The notes: generated by a model not told the origin, from the letters alone. Shown: positions 24,737-34,358, numbered from the stretch's first letter. The stretch: DNA of 64,000 nucleotides from JAEUKA01 sp035328405 (GCA_035328405.1 DAOLIT010000016.1:1-64000), one strand, 5' to 3'. A program made the numbers and translations.

Positions 24737-26953
24737 ATGCTGCCGTCCATGTCTGCTTCGCATTCCACCGAAGATTCCGCTCCCTCCGAACCGCCCTCTC
24801 AAACAAGCGTCGAATCGGTATCGATCCCGACCCCTGAGCCCAGTTCCGTTCCGCCCCTGGCCAGCCGACGCTCGCGGTCAATGCCCGCTTTCTTGGTTCC
24901 TCTTGTGGAAAAAACATGGGGGCGCTTGGGTCTGTGTGCGCTGTCGGGAACGCTTTTGTTCTTGGCTTGTGCTGATTTCGACATTTGGCCACTTGCGTGG
25001 ATTGGGATGATTCCACTGTTTTTGGTTTTGCTGGATTCAGATGGACAACCCCGCACAAAACACGCCTTTTTATATGGCATGTTTACAGGGCTCTTTGCAA
25101 ACGGTGGTGGTTTTTATTGGATCGTCGGTCTTTTGCAGCGTTTTGGCGGTCTACCATTCGTTGCTGCATTTCCACTATTTTTGCTATTGATTGGATATCA
25201 AGCTATTACATTTGGTTTGTTTGCAACACTGATTTGCAGATTGCGCATGCACATCGGCATCAAAATCACATGGCTCGCGCCTCTCGTATGGGTTTCATGT
25301 GAGTTATGTGTCCCTTATGTATTTCCATGGTATTTGTCTATTACACAAGCCTGGGTTCCGACCGTGATCCAAATCGCTGATATCACCGGCCCGCTTGGTG
25401 TGAGTTTTCTGTTGGTTCTGTCAAACGGAGCACTCTTCGATGTGCTTCACGCACTTTTGAGAGCCAAACCCGGACGCAGGATGCGTGCCTTTTTCGGTGC
25501 TCCAGCGTTTGCTGCGATCACGATCTTGATTTGTCTGGCGTACGGAAAGGTTCGCATTCAGCAGGTCGATGCGGCTCGCGCACAAGCCGAAAAAATCCGT
25601 GTCGGTGTCGTCCAGGCGAACGTCGGAATTCGCGAGAAATTCGTGCCAGGTTTGCGAGAAAAACAACACGCACTGCATCTGTCGCTCAGCCAAGATTTGG
25701 CGAGCCGTGGTGCCGAGCTTTTGGTTTGGCCGGAATCATCCTATCCATATTACTTTTTGCGCCCAGTAAAAGGCGACTATTCCGAAAATGATGTTCGGAA
25801 AGTGCAGCGCGGTTTTTCGACGCCTATCTTGTTTGGTTCGCTTACGGCAGAACCAAGCAAAAATGGGGAACCTGCTGTGTACAATACAGCGATATTGTTT
25901 GACAAAAATGGAAAACCTAGCGGTACATTCGATAAGAATTTCTTATTGATTTTTGGTGAGTACTTGCCGTTTGCACAACAACTTGATTTCCTGCGTAAAA
26001 TGATACCAGCGATTTCAAATTTTTCACGAGGAACTGAAACCACAACTTTCCCTATCGATATACGAGGAAAACAGTATTCCATTGGCCCAATGATTTGCTA
26101 TGAAGACATTATTCCGGCTTTTGGACGAAGACTTTTTGCACACCAAAATCCGCCCAATCTAATGGTGAATATCACCAACGATGCGTGGTTTGGCGCAACG
26201 TCTGAACCATATGAACATTTGGCTCTTTCCGTGTATCGCGCTGTAGAGCATCGCGTGGAACTTGTGCGAGCCGTGAACACAGGTGTTTCGGCGTTTGTGG
26301 ATGCAGCGGGGCGGATCTATCAAAAAGGCCCGTCTGTCGATCCGCAGCTTCAACCAGATGCTTTGCCGCTCACGCTGCTCGACGATATGGCGCTGCTTCC
26401 GCCTGGAGGCTATTACCAGCGCCTCGGCGAAACTTTCGGTTTGTCCTGCCTCGTGATCGTGCTTTCTCTCCTTGCGCTTGCTCGGCAGCGGGGTGGAATG
26501 CCGCTGCGTTTCGGCCTTATTTTGAGCGGTTCATTTGTGCTGCACGCAATTGTGTTGTTCGTCGGAACTGTCTTGCCGATCGGAGCGCAATCGCTGTTTT
26601 CCGTCTTGCTCCATCGAGGCGAACAACTGCTCAGCGAATCAGCAACATTTTCAGCAAGTTGGCAGCTATTGCTGTTGCTCTCCGTCGGGGCAGCAGGACT
26701 CGGTGCGTATGCAGGACAACTGCGCACGAAACGGCCACCCATTCTGGAATTGGGCTTTGCTATCTGTCTGACGACGGTGGTTCCGGTAGTAGTTCTGGGC
26801 CGGATGGAGGGAAACACAGGCGCGGTTGTCATCGTGTCGGGTGTGGCTTTTCTGTCCGCGCTCTTGGCGTTGAAACTGGCCGCAAAGTGGCCTCGACGAG
26901 CGTCAGCCGCTGCGACGAAAAAGACCCCAGCCTCACCCCCCAGCGAGATCTAA
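24737..26953 (+). CDS. lnt: apolipoprotein N-acyltransferase with extra C-terminal membrane region
   Basis: Lnt transfers the third acyl chain to lipoproteins in the inner membrane. After a Ser/Pro-rich N-terminal tail of about 55 residues come several membrane helices, then the nitrilase-like domain with the triad Glu in VWPESSYPYY (about 332), Lys in FDKNFLLIFGEY (about 399) and Cys in MICYED (about 454). Beyond residue 560 a further 180 residues carry four or five more hydrophobic helices, whereas usual Lnt ends with one, so at 738 residues it is about 200 longer than typical. The middle (about 25040-26290) is clearly AT-richer than both ends. The start is uncertain: ATGs at 24737 and 24749, TTG at 24719, none with a good ribosome site. 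Confidence 0.88.
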   Translation: MLPSMSASHSTEDSAPSEPPSQTSVESVSIPTPEPSSVPPLASRRSRSMPAFLVPLVEKTWGRLGLCALSGTLLFLACADFDIWPLAWIGMIPLFLVLLDSDGQPRTKHAFLYGMFTGLFANGGGFYWIVGLLQRFGGLPFVAAFPLFLLLIGYQAITFGLFATLICRLRMHIGIKITWLAPLVWVSCELCVPYVFPWYLSITQAWVPTVIQIADITGPLGVSFLLVLSNGALFDVLHALLRAKPGRRMRAFFGAPAFAAITILICLAYGKVRIQQVDAARAQAEKIRVGVVQANVGIREKFVPGLREKQHALHLSLSQDLASRGAELLVWPESSYPYYFLRPVKGDYSENDVRKVQRGFSTPILFGSLTAEPSKNGEPAVYNTAILFDKNGKPSGTFDKNFLLIFGEYLPFAQQLDFLRKMIPAISNFSRGTETTTFPIDIRGKQYSIGPMICYEDIIPAFGRRLFAHQNPPNLMVNITNDAWFGATSEPYEHLALSVYRAVEHRVELVRAVNTGVSAFVDAAGRIYQKGPSVDPQLQPDALPLTLLDDMALLPPGGYYQRLGETFGLSCLVIVLSLLALARQRGGMPLRFGLILSGSFVLHAIVLFVGTVLPIGAQSLFSVLLHRGEQLLSESATFSASWQLLLLLSVGAAGLGAYAGQLRTKRPPILELGFAICLTTVVPVVVLGRMEGNTGAVVIVSGVAFLSALLALKLAAKWPRRASAAATKKTPASPPSEI

Positions 26954-26956
26954 GTT

Positions 26957-27025
26957 CCCATCCAGAAGCGAAATGAGGATGGGGGACGGCGTAGGCGGGC
27001 GAGCAGAACAGCCTTGGGGCTGTGA
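26957..27025 (+). repeat. two hairpins after lnt
   Basis: CCCATCC/GGATGGG (7-bp stem, 13-base loop, just after the lnt stop) and ACAGCC/GGCTGT (4-base loop, about 27010-27025). Neither has a following T-run. They could slow or end transcription, or protect the 3' end; nothing else is visible in this 164-bp gap. Confidence 0.3.
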
Positions 27026-27117
27026 GCACGACCGACACCGCCGCGCCCACCGCAGTCCTTTCTGGAGGGGAACGAACAATATCGATTGCCGCAGGGTAAG
27101 TCGGTTGGGGGATACTG

Positions 27118-28665
27118 GTGGCCATGGGTAGGGCCAGAAACCGTCAGCACACATTCCCGCCAAGCCAACGTTCCGAGGCTCACGGACAAGGGGCAGCCGA
27201 GCCGCAAGAAAAAGCCGACAGTCCCGTCGCAGAGAAAGCCCCCACTCCGGTCGTTCCCTCGGCCAATCCAGCTCAGCCTTCTGCGCAAACGACAACGGCA
27301 CAAAACGGAACCCCGGCGAAACCGCGTGGCGTCATCGGTCGATTTGTTTCCGAAAATACGAACGTCGTTTCGAGTTTCGTCATCGGCATCGCGGGCTTGT
27401 CTGTGACGGCGATCTATCAATGCAATCAAGGTGAACTTCAGCGACGGCAAGCGGAAGCGCAGATGAAAATCGCTCGGCAACAAGCGGACAACAGTTGGCG
27501 CATCGAGCGAGCCAAGATTCTGTCGGAAAACCTGAAGACGCTGACCGCAAGGGGCGGCGATACCGTCGAGCAGCGTTACGGAGTTCTGCTCTCACTTTTG
27601 CGCGGGAGCATTTTGGAACCGGACGTGGCGGTCTCGTACGCGCTGGAACTGGGTCGAGACAACCCGGACTATATGCGCAGTGTGCTTGCGAACATCGACC
27701 GGCGCGACGAGCAGCACTACCAGCGGCTTCTGACGGCGTATTACCCAACTTGTGAGCAAAAGTACGGCATTTCCGCACCAAATGTTTCGCAGTGCAACCC
27801 CGACAAATGGGCCGAGCGGTCGTCGGCACTCGCGTCCACTTTTTTTGATGTGTTGGAGGATCAAAACCCGCTCGACGGACCCAATTCTCCAATGTGTTTG
27901 CTCAAAGACGAACGGCAAGTTCAAACCGCGTTTCTATCGCTGGTTGGGCTCTTTGGACCTTTTTTGCAGGACCTCTACGAACGTCGAATGTGGGCGCAGA
28001 TTGAGAAGTTTTGCGCAAATAGCCAGGGCGCAAAGTTGGTTGGAACGCTCGCCTTGGCAATTTCAAATAACGATAGCGGGACCGAAACGGAAGCCGACAA
28101 GGCGTTTGCGCATCGATTGGAAAGCCAAGTCCAAAGTTACGTCGATGGCTCAGGTTGCGAAACGGAATGTCGAGTGAAAGTCTTTGCTTTCTTGCTGACC
28201 AATTTGTCCAAGAGCCATGGAATGTTCGAGAGAGTTTTGCGCGCCGAGCTTGAAAAACCTCGCGCAAAAATCGAACCGTTGCTCGTGCGTTTGGCGACGC
28301 GGCTCCAATTTTGCCAATTTGATCCGGGCGATGCGGAAACCATTCGCGACGACATCCTCGTGCCGACGCTCGACCGTGAAATTCAGGCACCGAAACCGGA
28401 CAACGGAAAGACGGAGATGTTTGTCGCCATGTTGGCCGAGCTGCCCGAGCCGTCGTCTCCCAAACCAGCTTGGAAGAAGTTTTTGGAACGGCTCGACAAG
28501 GCTTCGCAGGGCCGGCTCGGCAAACTGCTTTTGGAAAAGCGAACCGAGGTCCAAAAACAGCGGAAACTCCTTTTGGGTCCGCCCAAACCTGGCCAGATTG
28601 CCAAAAAGCGACCGAATTTCTGTCTGGCCGCAGACGAAGACGCTGCCGGAGACGAGGAAGAATAG
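27118..28665 (+). CDS. hypothetical single-span membrane protein, 515 aa
   Basis: Family not recognised. The first 75 residues are polar, rich in Pro, Ala and Gln; a single membrane span (VVSSFVIGIAGLSVTAIY) follows around residues 85-105, and then about 400 residues of mostly charged helix, beginning with a probable coiled coil (QRRQAEAQMKIARQQADNS). Topology is probably N-in with a large C-terminal domain. Paired cysteines occur (SGCETEC, YPTCEQKY), compatible with disulfides if that part is periplasmic. GTG at 27118 is favoured by GGGGG six bases upstream, but the ATG at 27124 is possible. The helical hairpin pattern suggests a HEAT-like solenoid, which I cannot prove. Confidence 0.65.
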   Translation: MAMGRARNRQHTFPPSQRSEAHGQGAAEPQEKADSPVAEKAPTPVVPSANPAQPSAQTTTAQNGTPAKPRGVIGRFVSENTNVVSSFVIGIAGLSVTAIYQCNQGELQRRQAEAQMKIARQQADNSWRIERAKILSENLKTLTARGGDTVEQRYGVLLSLLRGSILEPDVAVSYALELGRDNPDYMRSVLANIDRRDEQHYQRLLTAYYPTCEQKYGISAPNVSQCNPDKWAERSSALASTFFDVLEDQNPLDGPNSPMCLLKDERQVQTAFLSLVGLFGPFLQDLYERRMWAQIEKFCANSQGAKLVGTLALAISNNDSGTETEADKAFAHRLESQVQSYVDGSGCETECRVKVFAFLLTNLSKSHGMFERVLRAELEKPRAKIEPLLVRLATRLQFCQFDPGDAETIRDDILVPTLDREIQAPKPDNGKTEMFVAMLAELPEPSSPKPAWKKFLERLDKASQGRLGKLLLEKRTEVQKQRKLLLGPPKPGQIAKKRPNFCLAADEDAAGDEEE

Positions 28666-28765
28666 CTTTCACAAAAGGCGCTAGGTCCGAAACGGGTTTT
28701 GGCAGGATACTGTTGCAACTCAATCACAGCTTGGCTGTGTCAACACGACATTTCAGGAGGATTTC

Positions 28766-29662
28766 ATGCAGACGGAAAACGGATTGCCTCAGGATATCAA
28801 AGCTCAGCTTGCACCCGGCGCAGGAGGCTCGCCGCAAGCCACAGTTTCCGATCGGGTGCGCTTCGAGTACACCGGCACCGCGACAGAAATCATCGGGAAG
28901 GGCATTTTGGCCATCTTGCTCACCATGGTCACGTTCGGCTTCGCCTTCCCGTGGGTCATCGTCGGGATTCAACGCTACGTCTACTCCCGCATCCGCATCC
29001 ACACGAGCGCCGGTCCGCTGACCCCCGAATTTACCGGCACGGGTTTTCTTTGTTTCGTGCAGGTCTTGCTGTCGTACTTCCTGGTCGGACTCACGTTTGG
29101 CATCTACATGCCTTGGTACGTCGCGAACGTGATTCGCTTCGTCACGAACAACAGCCATGCGGTTGGCCCCGATGGAACGCGCTACCGACTGGACTACACC
29201 GGCACGGGTGGTGAACTGTTCGTTCCCATTCTGGTGAACATGCTTCTTACGTGCGTTACGTTTGGAATTTACACGCCGTGGATGGTCTGCGATTTGCAGA
29301 AGCGGGTTATGGCGAAAACGCGCATCCTGAAATCCGAACAAGAAATCGGCAAATTCGACTTCGTTGGAACGGGCGGGGGTCTCATCGGGGAGTTCTTGAT
29401 CGGCATGGTCCTGACCATGTTCACCTTCGGAATCTACAACTCGTGGTTCCAGTGCAACATGGAAAGGTTCTTCCGACGCAACACCGGCATTTACGTGGGC
29501 TCTCGTCGGTATCGTGGGGACTTTTCGGGCAAGGGTTTTGACTTGTTCGTGATTGCATTGCAGGGGCTTCTTATCCCGCTCACGTTCGGAATTTACGCCT
29601 TCTGGGTGTTTACCAAGCAGAACCGGTTCTTCATCGAAAACGTCTCGTTCCAGGCTGAGTAG
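28766..29662 (+). CDS. DUF898 (YjgN-like) membrane protein with five tandem repeats
   Basis: A 298-residue integral membrane protein built from five repeats of about 50-55 residues. Each has F/Y-x-G-T/K-G, a hydrophobic helix, then T-F-G-I-Y/F-x-x-W: FEYTGTATE...TFGFAFPW, FTGTGFL...TFGIYMPW, YTGTGGEL...TFGIYTPW, FVGTGGGL...TFGIYNSW and FSGKGFDL...TFGIYAFW. This matches DUF898/YjgN, a family without a proven function. AGGAGG precedes the ATG. A short polar N-terminus of about 30 residues is presumably cytoplasmic. Neighbours (unknown membrane protein and rpoN) do not clarify its role. Confidence 0.85.
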   Translation: MQTENGLPQDIKAQLAPGAGGSPQATVSDRVRFEYTGTATEIIGKGILAILLTMVTFGFAFPWVIVGIQRYVYSRIRIHTSAGPLTPEFTGTGFLCFVQVLLSYFLVGLTFGIYMPWYVANVIRFVTNNSHAVGPDGTRYRLDYTGTGGELFVPILVNMLLTCVTFGIYTPWMVCDLQKRVMAKTRILKSEQEIGKFDFVGTGGGLIGEFLIGMVLTMFTFGIYNSWFQCNMERFFRRNTGIYVGSRRYRGDFSGKGFDLFVIALQGLLIPLTFGIYAFWVFTKQNRFFIENVSFQAE

Positions 29663-29852
29663 CACCGGTTTCTTCGTTTTCACTCGCTGTTTCAGCCTTT
29701 CACTTCTCTCTCCAAACCGACTTGTCAATGCCTTCTTGCAAAGGCGCGGATTGACTTGCATGCAAGATGCGTACCGAACACAAAAAAACGTGCTGGTATC
29801 GTCGGGTTTCTCCATGTAGGCTGACCCAAGAAAGTCGGAGGTCAAACATCCC

Positions 29853-31343
29853 ATGTCCATGAAGGTGGAACTGAACATTCGGCAGCAATTGTCGATGGTG
29901 ATGACTCCGCAACTGCAAATGGCGATCAAGCTGTTGCAGATGGCGCGAGCCGAGGTGATCGAACAGATCCAAGAAGAGCTAAAAGAGAATCCTCTCCTGG
30001 AAAACGGCGACGACACCGAAACCGAGCATCAGCGCGACGAGCCTGCCGATCCCATCGAAACGATTGGTGAAACCGAAGAGCCCATAACACCACCGACGGC
30101 CAAGGAACAAATCGACGCAGAAAAGGAAGTGCCCGTCGATACACAACCGGCGTCTGACGTGGACTGGACGACCTACCTCGAGAACTCTGCGACCGCCCCC
30201 AGTTTGCCTGCGACGGAACGGCCCGATAGCGATGACCTCCCATCGGCGGCACAAACGCTGCGCAACAACGAAACGCTCGAAACCCATTTGCTCGAGCAAC
30301 TTCGCATGGCGCGCCTATGCAAAGAGGAGGAAGCGTGCGCTGTGTTCATCATCGGAAACCTAGACGCAGACGGCTATTTCAAGGACCCGCCGATCCGGGA
30401 AGTGGCCGAAGAATGCGAAACGTCCGTCGAGGTAGCCGAAGCGGCTCTAAACCGTGTGCAACGCTTCGATCCTTGCGGCTGCGGAGCGCGGACCTTGAGT
30501 GAATGTCTGCTCGTGCAAGCCGAAGTGCTCGGAATCGACGATGATTTGATGGTCCAGGTGCTCACGGAACACCTCACCGACGTAGAAAAGCGGAATTGGG
30601 ACCGGTTAGCGAAAAAGCTCAAGGTTGATTTGGAAGAAATCCACCTGCTCGCGAAAGAGATCCAGAAGCTCGATCCACGTCCGGGGCGCGAGTATTCCTC
30701 TGAACCACCGCAGTACATCACGCCGGATGTCTACATCAACAAGGTTGGTGACAAGTATTTCGTGACGGTCAATGACGATGGCCTGCCCAAACTCCGCATC
30801 AGTCGCTACTACCTGGAACGGATGAAAGACAAGACCAACAAAGCCGCGCGAGATTACGTCCAAGACCGCCTGCGCTCGGCCAGGTGGCTTCTCGACAGCA
30901 TCGAGCAGCGGCAGCGAACCATCAAGCGCGTCGCCGAGTCCATCCTCAAGTTTCAGCGCGACTATTTTGAAAAGGGCGCTGGCTTTTTGAAGCCGCTCAT
31001 TTTGCGCGACGTGGCCAACGACATCGGCATGCACGAATCCACCATCAGCCGAGCGACGGCGAACAAATACCTACACTCGCCGCAGGGTCTCGTGGAACTC
31101 AAGTACTTCTTCAACACTGGCATCAACCGCGAAGGCGGCCAAGAAGACATCGCGTCGCAAGCAGTGAAAGGTTTTATCAAGCAAGTCATCGGTTCCGAAA
31201 ATCCCAAAAAGCCGTTCTCGGACCAGAAAATCGTCGAGATTTTGAAACAAAAGCACGGGATTGAAATCGCCCGCCGCACCGTCGCCAAATACCGCGAACA
31301 GCTCGGCATTCTCGAATCCACCAAACGAAAAAGTTCTTTTTAG
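29853..31343 (+). CDS. rpoN: RNA polymerase sigma-54 factor
   Basis: A 496-residue sigma-54. Region I begins at the N-terminus (LNIRQQLSMVMTPQLQMAIKLLQM) with the Gln- and Leu-rich pattern needed for activator response. An acidic region II follows (about residues 45-130), then core-binding segments and a C-terminal helix-turn-helix (ISRATANKY). The RpoN box is seen as ARRTVAKYRE near the C-terminus. GGAGG lies upstream of the start, about a dozen bases away. The NtrC-type activator at 52451 is the only likely partner in this window. The 190 bp upstream show no convincing promoter. Confidence 0.95.
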   Translation: MSMKVELNIRQQLSMVMTPQLQMAIKLLQMARAEVIEQIQEELKENPLLENGDDTETEHQRDEPADPIETIGETEEPITPPTAKEQIDAEKEVPVDTQPASDVDWTTYLENSATAPSLPATERPDSDDLPSAAQTLRNNETLETHLLEQLRMARLCKEEEACAVFIIGNLDADGYFKDPPIREVAEECETSVEVAEAALNRVQRFDPCGCGARTLSECLLVQAEVLGIDDDLMVQVLTEHLTDVEKRNWDRLAKKLKVDLEEIHLLAKEIQKLDPRPGREYSSEPPQYITPDVYINKVGDKYFVTVNDDGLPKLRISRYYLERMKDKTNKAARDYVQDRLRSARWLLDSIEQRQRTIKRVAESILKFQRDYFEKGAGFLKPLILRDVANDIGMHESTISRATANKYLHSPQGLVELKYFFNTGINREGGQEDIASQAVKGFIKQVIGSENPKKPFSDQKIVEILKQKHGIEIARRTVAKYREQLGILESTKRKSSF

Positions 31344-31386
31344 TCTTCGTTGGCAACCGGTCGTCGCGTTTTTGAAACAGCGAACG

Positions 31387-32178
31387 TCACCCGAACGGAA
31401 GCACGCTGACTTTGCTGCCTCGATTGGCGAGCAAGAGCACTCTGCCTTCTGGCACGACAGAAAACCCCTCACAGGCAGCGACATTCTCCGTTTCACCAAC
31501 CACAAGCGTGGAAGGCCCAACTGCGCCTGCGTCCGGCGCATTCTGTTTGTAGCAAAGGCTCGCTCGCCCGACCGACGCCAACACCACGCTATCGCCATGA
31601 CTCACCGCAGCCAAAATGCCGGCAGCCTGCTCGACAGGCGAAGCGTGTCGCAGCGTTTTGCAAAGGGACGCGACCACAACTTCGGCAGGCAGTTCCACAA
31701 GGGATAGGTATGCCGGGTCAGCGTCGTGAAGCCGACTGAGGAAGTGATGAAAAAACAGTTCCACTTCGCTGCGCCCGCGCAAGTTGCTTCGAACCGAAAG
31801 CGGCAAATCTGCCGTGTGTTGCACAATCGACGAATTCGAATGGAGCTGGCCCGCAACCGCGCACAGAAAAGACCCAAACCGAAACACGCCCTGCAACACC
31901 GCAGGCCCGCCCGTCACGGACATCAGGTGGTCGGTTCGCAACGAAAACAACGCTCGGTGCGCAGAGACTTCATCGGTTTTTCCACGTTGGATGAGAGGCT
32001 CTCCATCGATAAAAAAGCCCAAGTCATGCGACACCGGTTTGCCTGTTTTGGTCGGCATTTCTTCACCCTGGGGCGCTGCGTCGAACAGGGCTGCATCGGG
32101 AAACAGGCTTGCAAACTGCGAAAGCAAACCACGCACACGCAAAGGCTCGCTACCACGGAGGACAAGGAGTCGGGACAT
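31387..32178 (-). CDS. degenerate class II glutamine amidotransferase-like protein
   Basis: A 263-residue protein whose layout matches YafJ/GATase class II (Ntn-hydrolase) proteins. It starts MSRLLVLRGSEP where active members start MCRLL, so the nucleophile Cys2 is Ser. A LGFFIDGEPLIQRGK strand follows, then AVAGQLHSNSS in the place of the HNG oxyanion motif, then RGRSEVELFFHHFLSRL in the place of the R-x-S-D-S-E block. Glutaminase activity is therefore doubtful. AGGAGAGG precedes the ATG. It is convergent with rpoN (43 bp apart) and diverges from the FTR1 gene. Assignment rests on pattern comparison only. Confidence 0.6.
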   Translation of the reverse strand: MSRLLVLRGSEPLRVRGLLSQFASLFPDAALFDAAPQGEEMPTKTGKPVSHDLGFFIDGEPLIQRGKTDEVSAHRALFSLRTDHLMSVTGGPAVLQGVFRFGSFLCAVAGQLHSNSSIVQHTADLPLSVRSNLRGRSEVELFFHHFLSRLHDADPAYLSLVELPAEVVVASLCKTLRHASPVEQAAGILAAVSHGDSVVLASVGRASLCYKQNAPDAGAVGPSTLVVGETENVAACEGFSVVPEGRVLLLANRGSKVSVLPFG

Positions 32179-32326
32179 CGACCTCTCCTATTCGTCCTTC
32201 ACGATACGGCAGCCCCGACTGCTTGGACAAGACTGGTCTTTTTGCGATGCGTCCTTCCGACAAGCGCCCAAGCTGCCCGATGAACCGCTTGACAGCACAC
32301 ACACTGCGGCAGAAACATGCAAGTAG

Positions 32327-34324
32327 ATGTTGAAAACGGTTTTCAAAATTGGGCTGGTGCTGTTGTTGGCTGCGCTGTTTCCCCGAAACGCGACCGCGAT
32401 CAAAAACGAAACCGAGACGGGAAAACCCGCGCAAGACCCGGCAGCGCTCGTGGACTACATGGTGGACTATGTAGCCACGGATTATCCAGCCGCCGTGCAA
32501 GACGGGCGCGTCGTCGATGAAAGCGAATACACGGAACAAAAAAACCTGCTCGACGAGGCGGCCAAACTTGCCGCTGACGTAACTGGTGCAGACGCGGAAA
32601 AACCTCGTCTTGTCGCGGCGATTCAGGCGGTGCGCGCGGCGCTCGAGAACAAGGAACCGGCAGCCGAAGTGCTCAGCCGATGCCAGGCGGTCCGTCGGAT
32701 ACTGAAAGATTCGTTTCACCTGAAAATGGTTCCAAAACACAGGGTTTCCGTCGCTCAGGCGCAGTCGCTGTACCAAACTCAGTGTTCGGTTTGCCACGGT
32801 GCCGACGGTCGGGCGAAAACTGAGGCAGCCAAGAACCTGACGCCTCCTCCTTTGTCGTTTTTCGACGCGGAAAAGATGCCCAAACTGGCACCGCAGCTTG
32901 CTTTTCATGTGCTGACGTTTGGCATTTCGGGCACGGGCATGCCGAGTTTTGACCACCTTTCGGCAGAACAACGCTGGGCACTTTCGTTTTATGTGGTCGG
33001 GTTGCGGCACGGCTCACCCGGTCAAAAAACCGATGCGGTCCTGGGCAGACATCCCATCGTGTCTCGCGTGTCCCTCGCAGATTTGGCCGAGCAATCCGAC
33101 GAGGCTTTGTGCAAAACGCTTGTCGATGATTCGTTGAAGCCAAACGAGTGTGCGGCAGCACTGTCTTTTTTGCGCACGCAAGCCCCGTTTGCGACCGAAC
33201 ACGCCGGAGCGTTGCGTTTCGACGATGCCCGGGCGCTCCTTCAAGAAGTCAAAACCGCGCTCGCCAAAGGAGATGCAGCGACGGCAAAGCGTTTGGCCAT
33301 TTCAGCGTATCTCGATGGCGTCGAACCCAACGAGGCTCGGTTGCGCGTCGAACAGCCGGAGCGGCTCCGTGAGATTGAAGCGGTGTTTTTGGCGCTGCGG
33401 CAGGCCATTCCTCCCGAACCTCCGACCGCAGAAGATACCCAGGCCATCGAGAAGCACATGACCAAGGCCTTGGCCCTCTTGGCTCAAGCGGAAGAAGGCT
33501 CGACGGGGACGGTCGCCGCGTTTCTGGCGTCTTTTACCATCGCCGTGCGCGAAGGACTCGAAATCGCGCTGCTCATCGCCGCGCTGCTCGCGTATTTGCG
33601 CAAAAGCGGCCAAGCCCACATGACCCAGTATGTGCATGTCGGATGGCTTCTTTCGATACCGGCGGGCGTGTTGACGTTTCTTGCCGTGGGTGCGCTTCTG
33701 ACCGGCGCGCAGCGCGAGTTGGCGGAGGGCATCATGTCGCTTCTTGCCGCCGTCATCCTGATCACGATGACGCACTGGATCATCGGCGCAAAAGAAGCGC
33801 AACAATGGCTCGGTTTTTTGCGACGGAAAATTGAAACCGCGAGCGGCCAGACCGGCGCGTTCCAAAAATTTTTGCTCGTCAGCCTGTCTTTCCTCGCGGT
33901 CTATCGTGAGGCGGTCGAGGTGGTCCTTTTTTATCGAACGCTGCTGCTTTCCGCCGGCCCGTCGGCCAAAGGCGAGGTTCTGTGGGGCGCAACGCTCGGG
34001 GTTGGCGTGATTTTTGTGGTCGTGTTCGTGGTGGGAAAAATCGGAAAAAGGCTGAACCCGCGACCAGTGATGCTGGCATCGGGTCTTTTGCTTCTGGGCC
34101 TCGCTCTGGCCATGACTGGAAATGGCGTTCACGCGCTGCAAGAGGCGGGTGTGCTCGATGCAACACCGATTGCGTCCTGGGCCGAGCGCGCGTTCTCGGT
34201 GCCGATGCTGGGTATCTATCCCACGCGGCAGGTCTTGCTGGCCCAGGTCGCAGTGTTCGTGCTGGTCTTTTTGCCGTCCATTGCGGCAAAGCTGTCCACC
34301 CACAGGGCCGCACGCGCGGCTTGA
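32327..34324 (+). CDS. cytochrome c-FTR1 iron permease fusion
   Basis: A 665-residue inner-membrane protein. A signal sequence (residues 1-24, ending NATA) is followed by a helical periplasmic region and a c-type haem site CSVCH at about residue 155 inside a cytochrome c domain. The C-terminal part from about 395 is an FTR1/EfeU-type permease with seven hydrophobic helices and both iron motifs, REGLE at about 407 and REAVE at about 527. FTR1 proteins move ferric iron after oxidation of Fe2+; the attached cytochrome could act in that electron step. No separate ferroxidase (EfeO/EfeB) gene is nearby. A small lipoprotein gene follows in the same direction. Confidence 0.88.
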   Translation: MLKTVFKIGLVLLLAALFPRNATAIKNETETGKPAQDPAALVDYMVDYVATDYPAAVQDGRVVDESEYTEQKNLLDEAAKLAADVTGADAEKPRLVAAIQAVRAALENKEPAAEVLSRCQAVRRILKDSFHLKMVPKHRVSVAQAQSLYQTQCSVCHGADGRAKTEAAKNLTPPPLSFFDAEKMPKLAPQLAFHVLTFGISGTGMPSFDHLSAEQRWALSFYVVGLRHGSPGQKTDAVLGRHPIVSRVSLADLAEQSDEALCKTLVDDSLKPNECAAALSFLRTQAPFATEHAGALRFDDARALLQEVKTALAKGDAATAKRLAISAYLDGVEPNEARLRVEQPERLREIEAVFLALRQAIPPEPPTAEDTQAIEKHMTKALALLAQAEEGSTGTVAAFLASFTIAVREGLEIALLIAALLAYLRKSGQAHMTQYVHVGWLLSIPAGVLTFLAVGALLTGAQRELAEGIMSLLAAVILITMTHWIIGAKEAQQWLGFLRRKIETASGQTGAFQKFLLVSLSFLAVYREAVEVVLFYRTLLLSAGPSAKGEVLWGATLGVGVIFVVVFVVGKIGKRLNPRPVMLASGLLLLGLALAMTGNGVHALQEAGVLDATPIASWAERAFSVPMLGIYPTRQVLLAQVAVFVLVFLPSIAAKLSTHRAARAA

Positions 34325-34358
34325 CGTGCGCAAAAGTCTCTGGGCAAAGTCGGACAAG

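Noticed and set aside
28695..28725. A sigma-54 promoter before the DUF898 gene (TTGGCA...TTGCA)
   Set aside because: The GG to GC distance is 12 bp rather than the required 10, so it does not fit the -24/-12 consensus.
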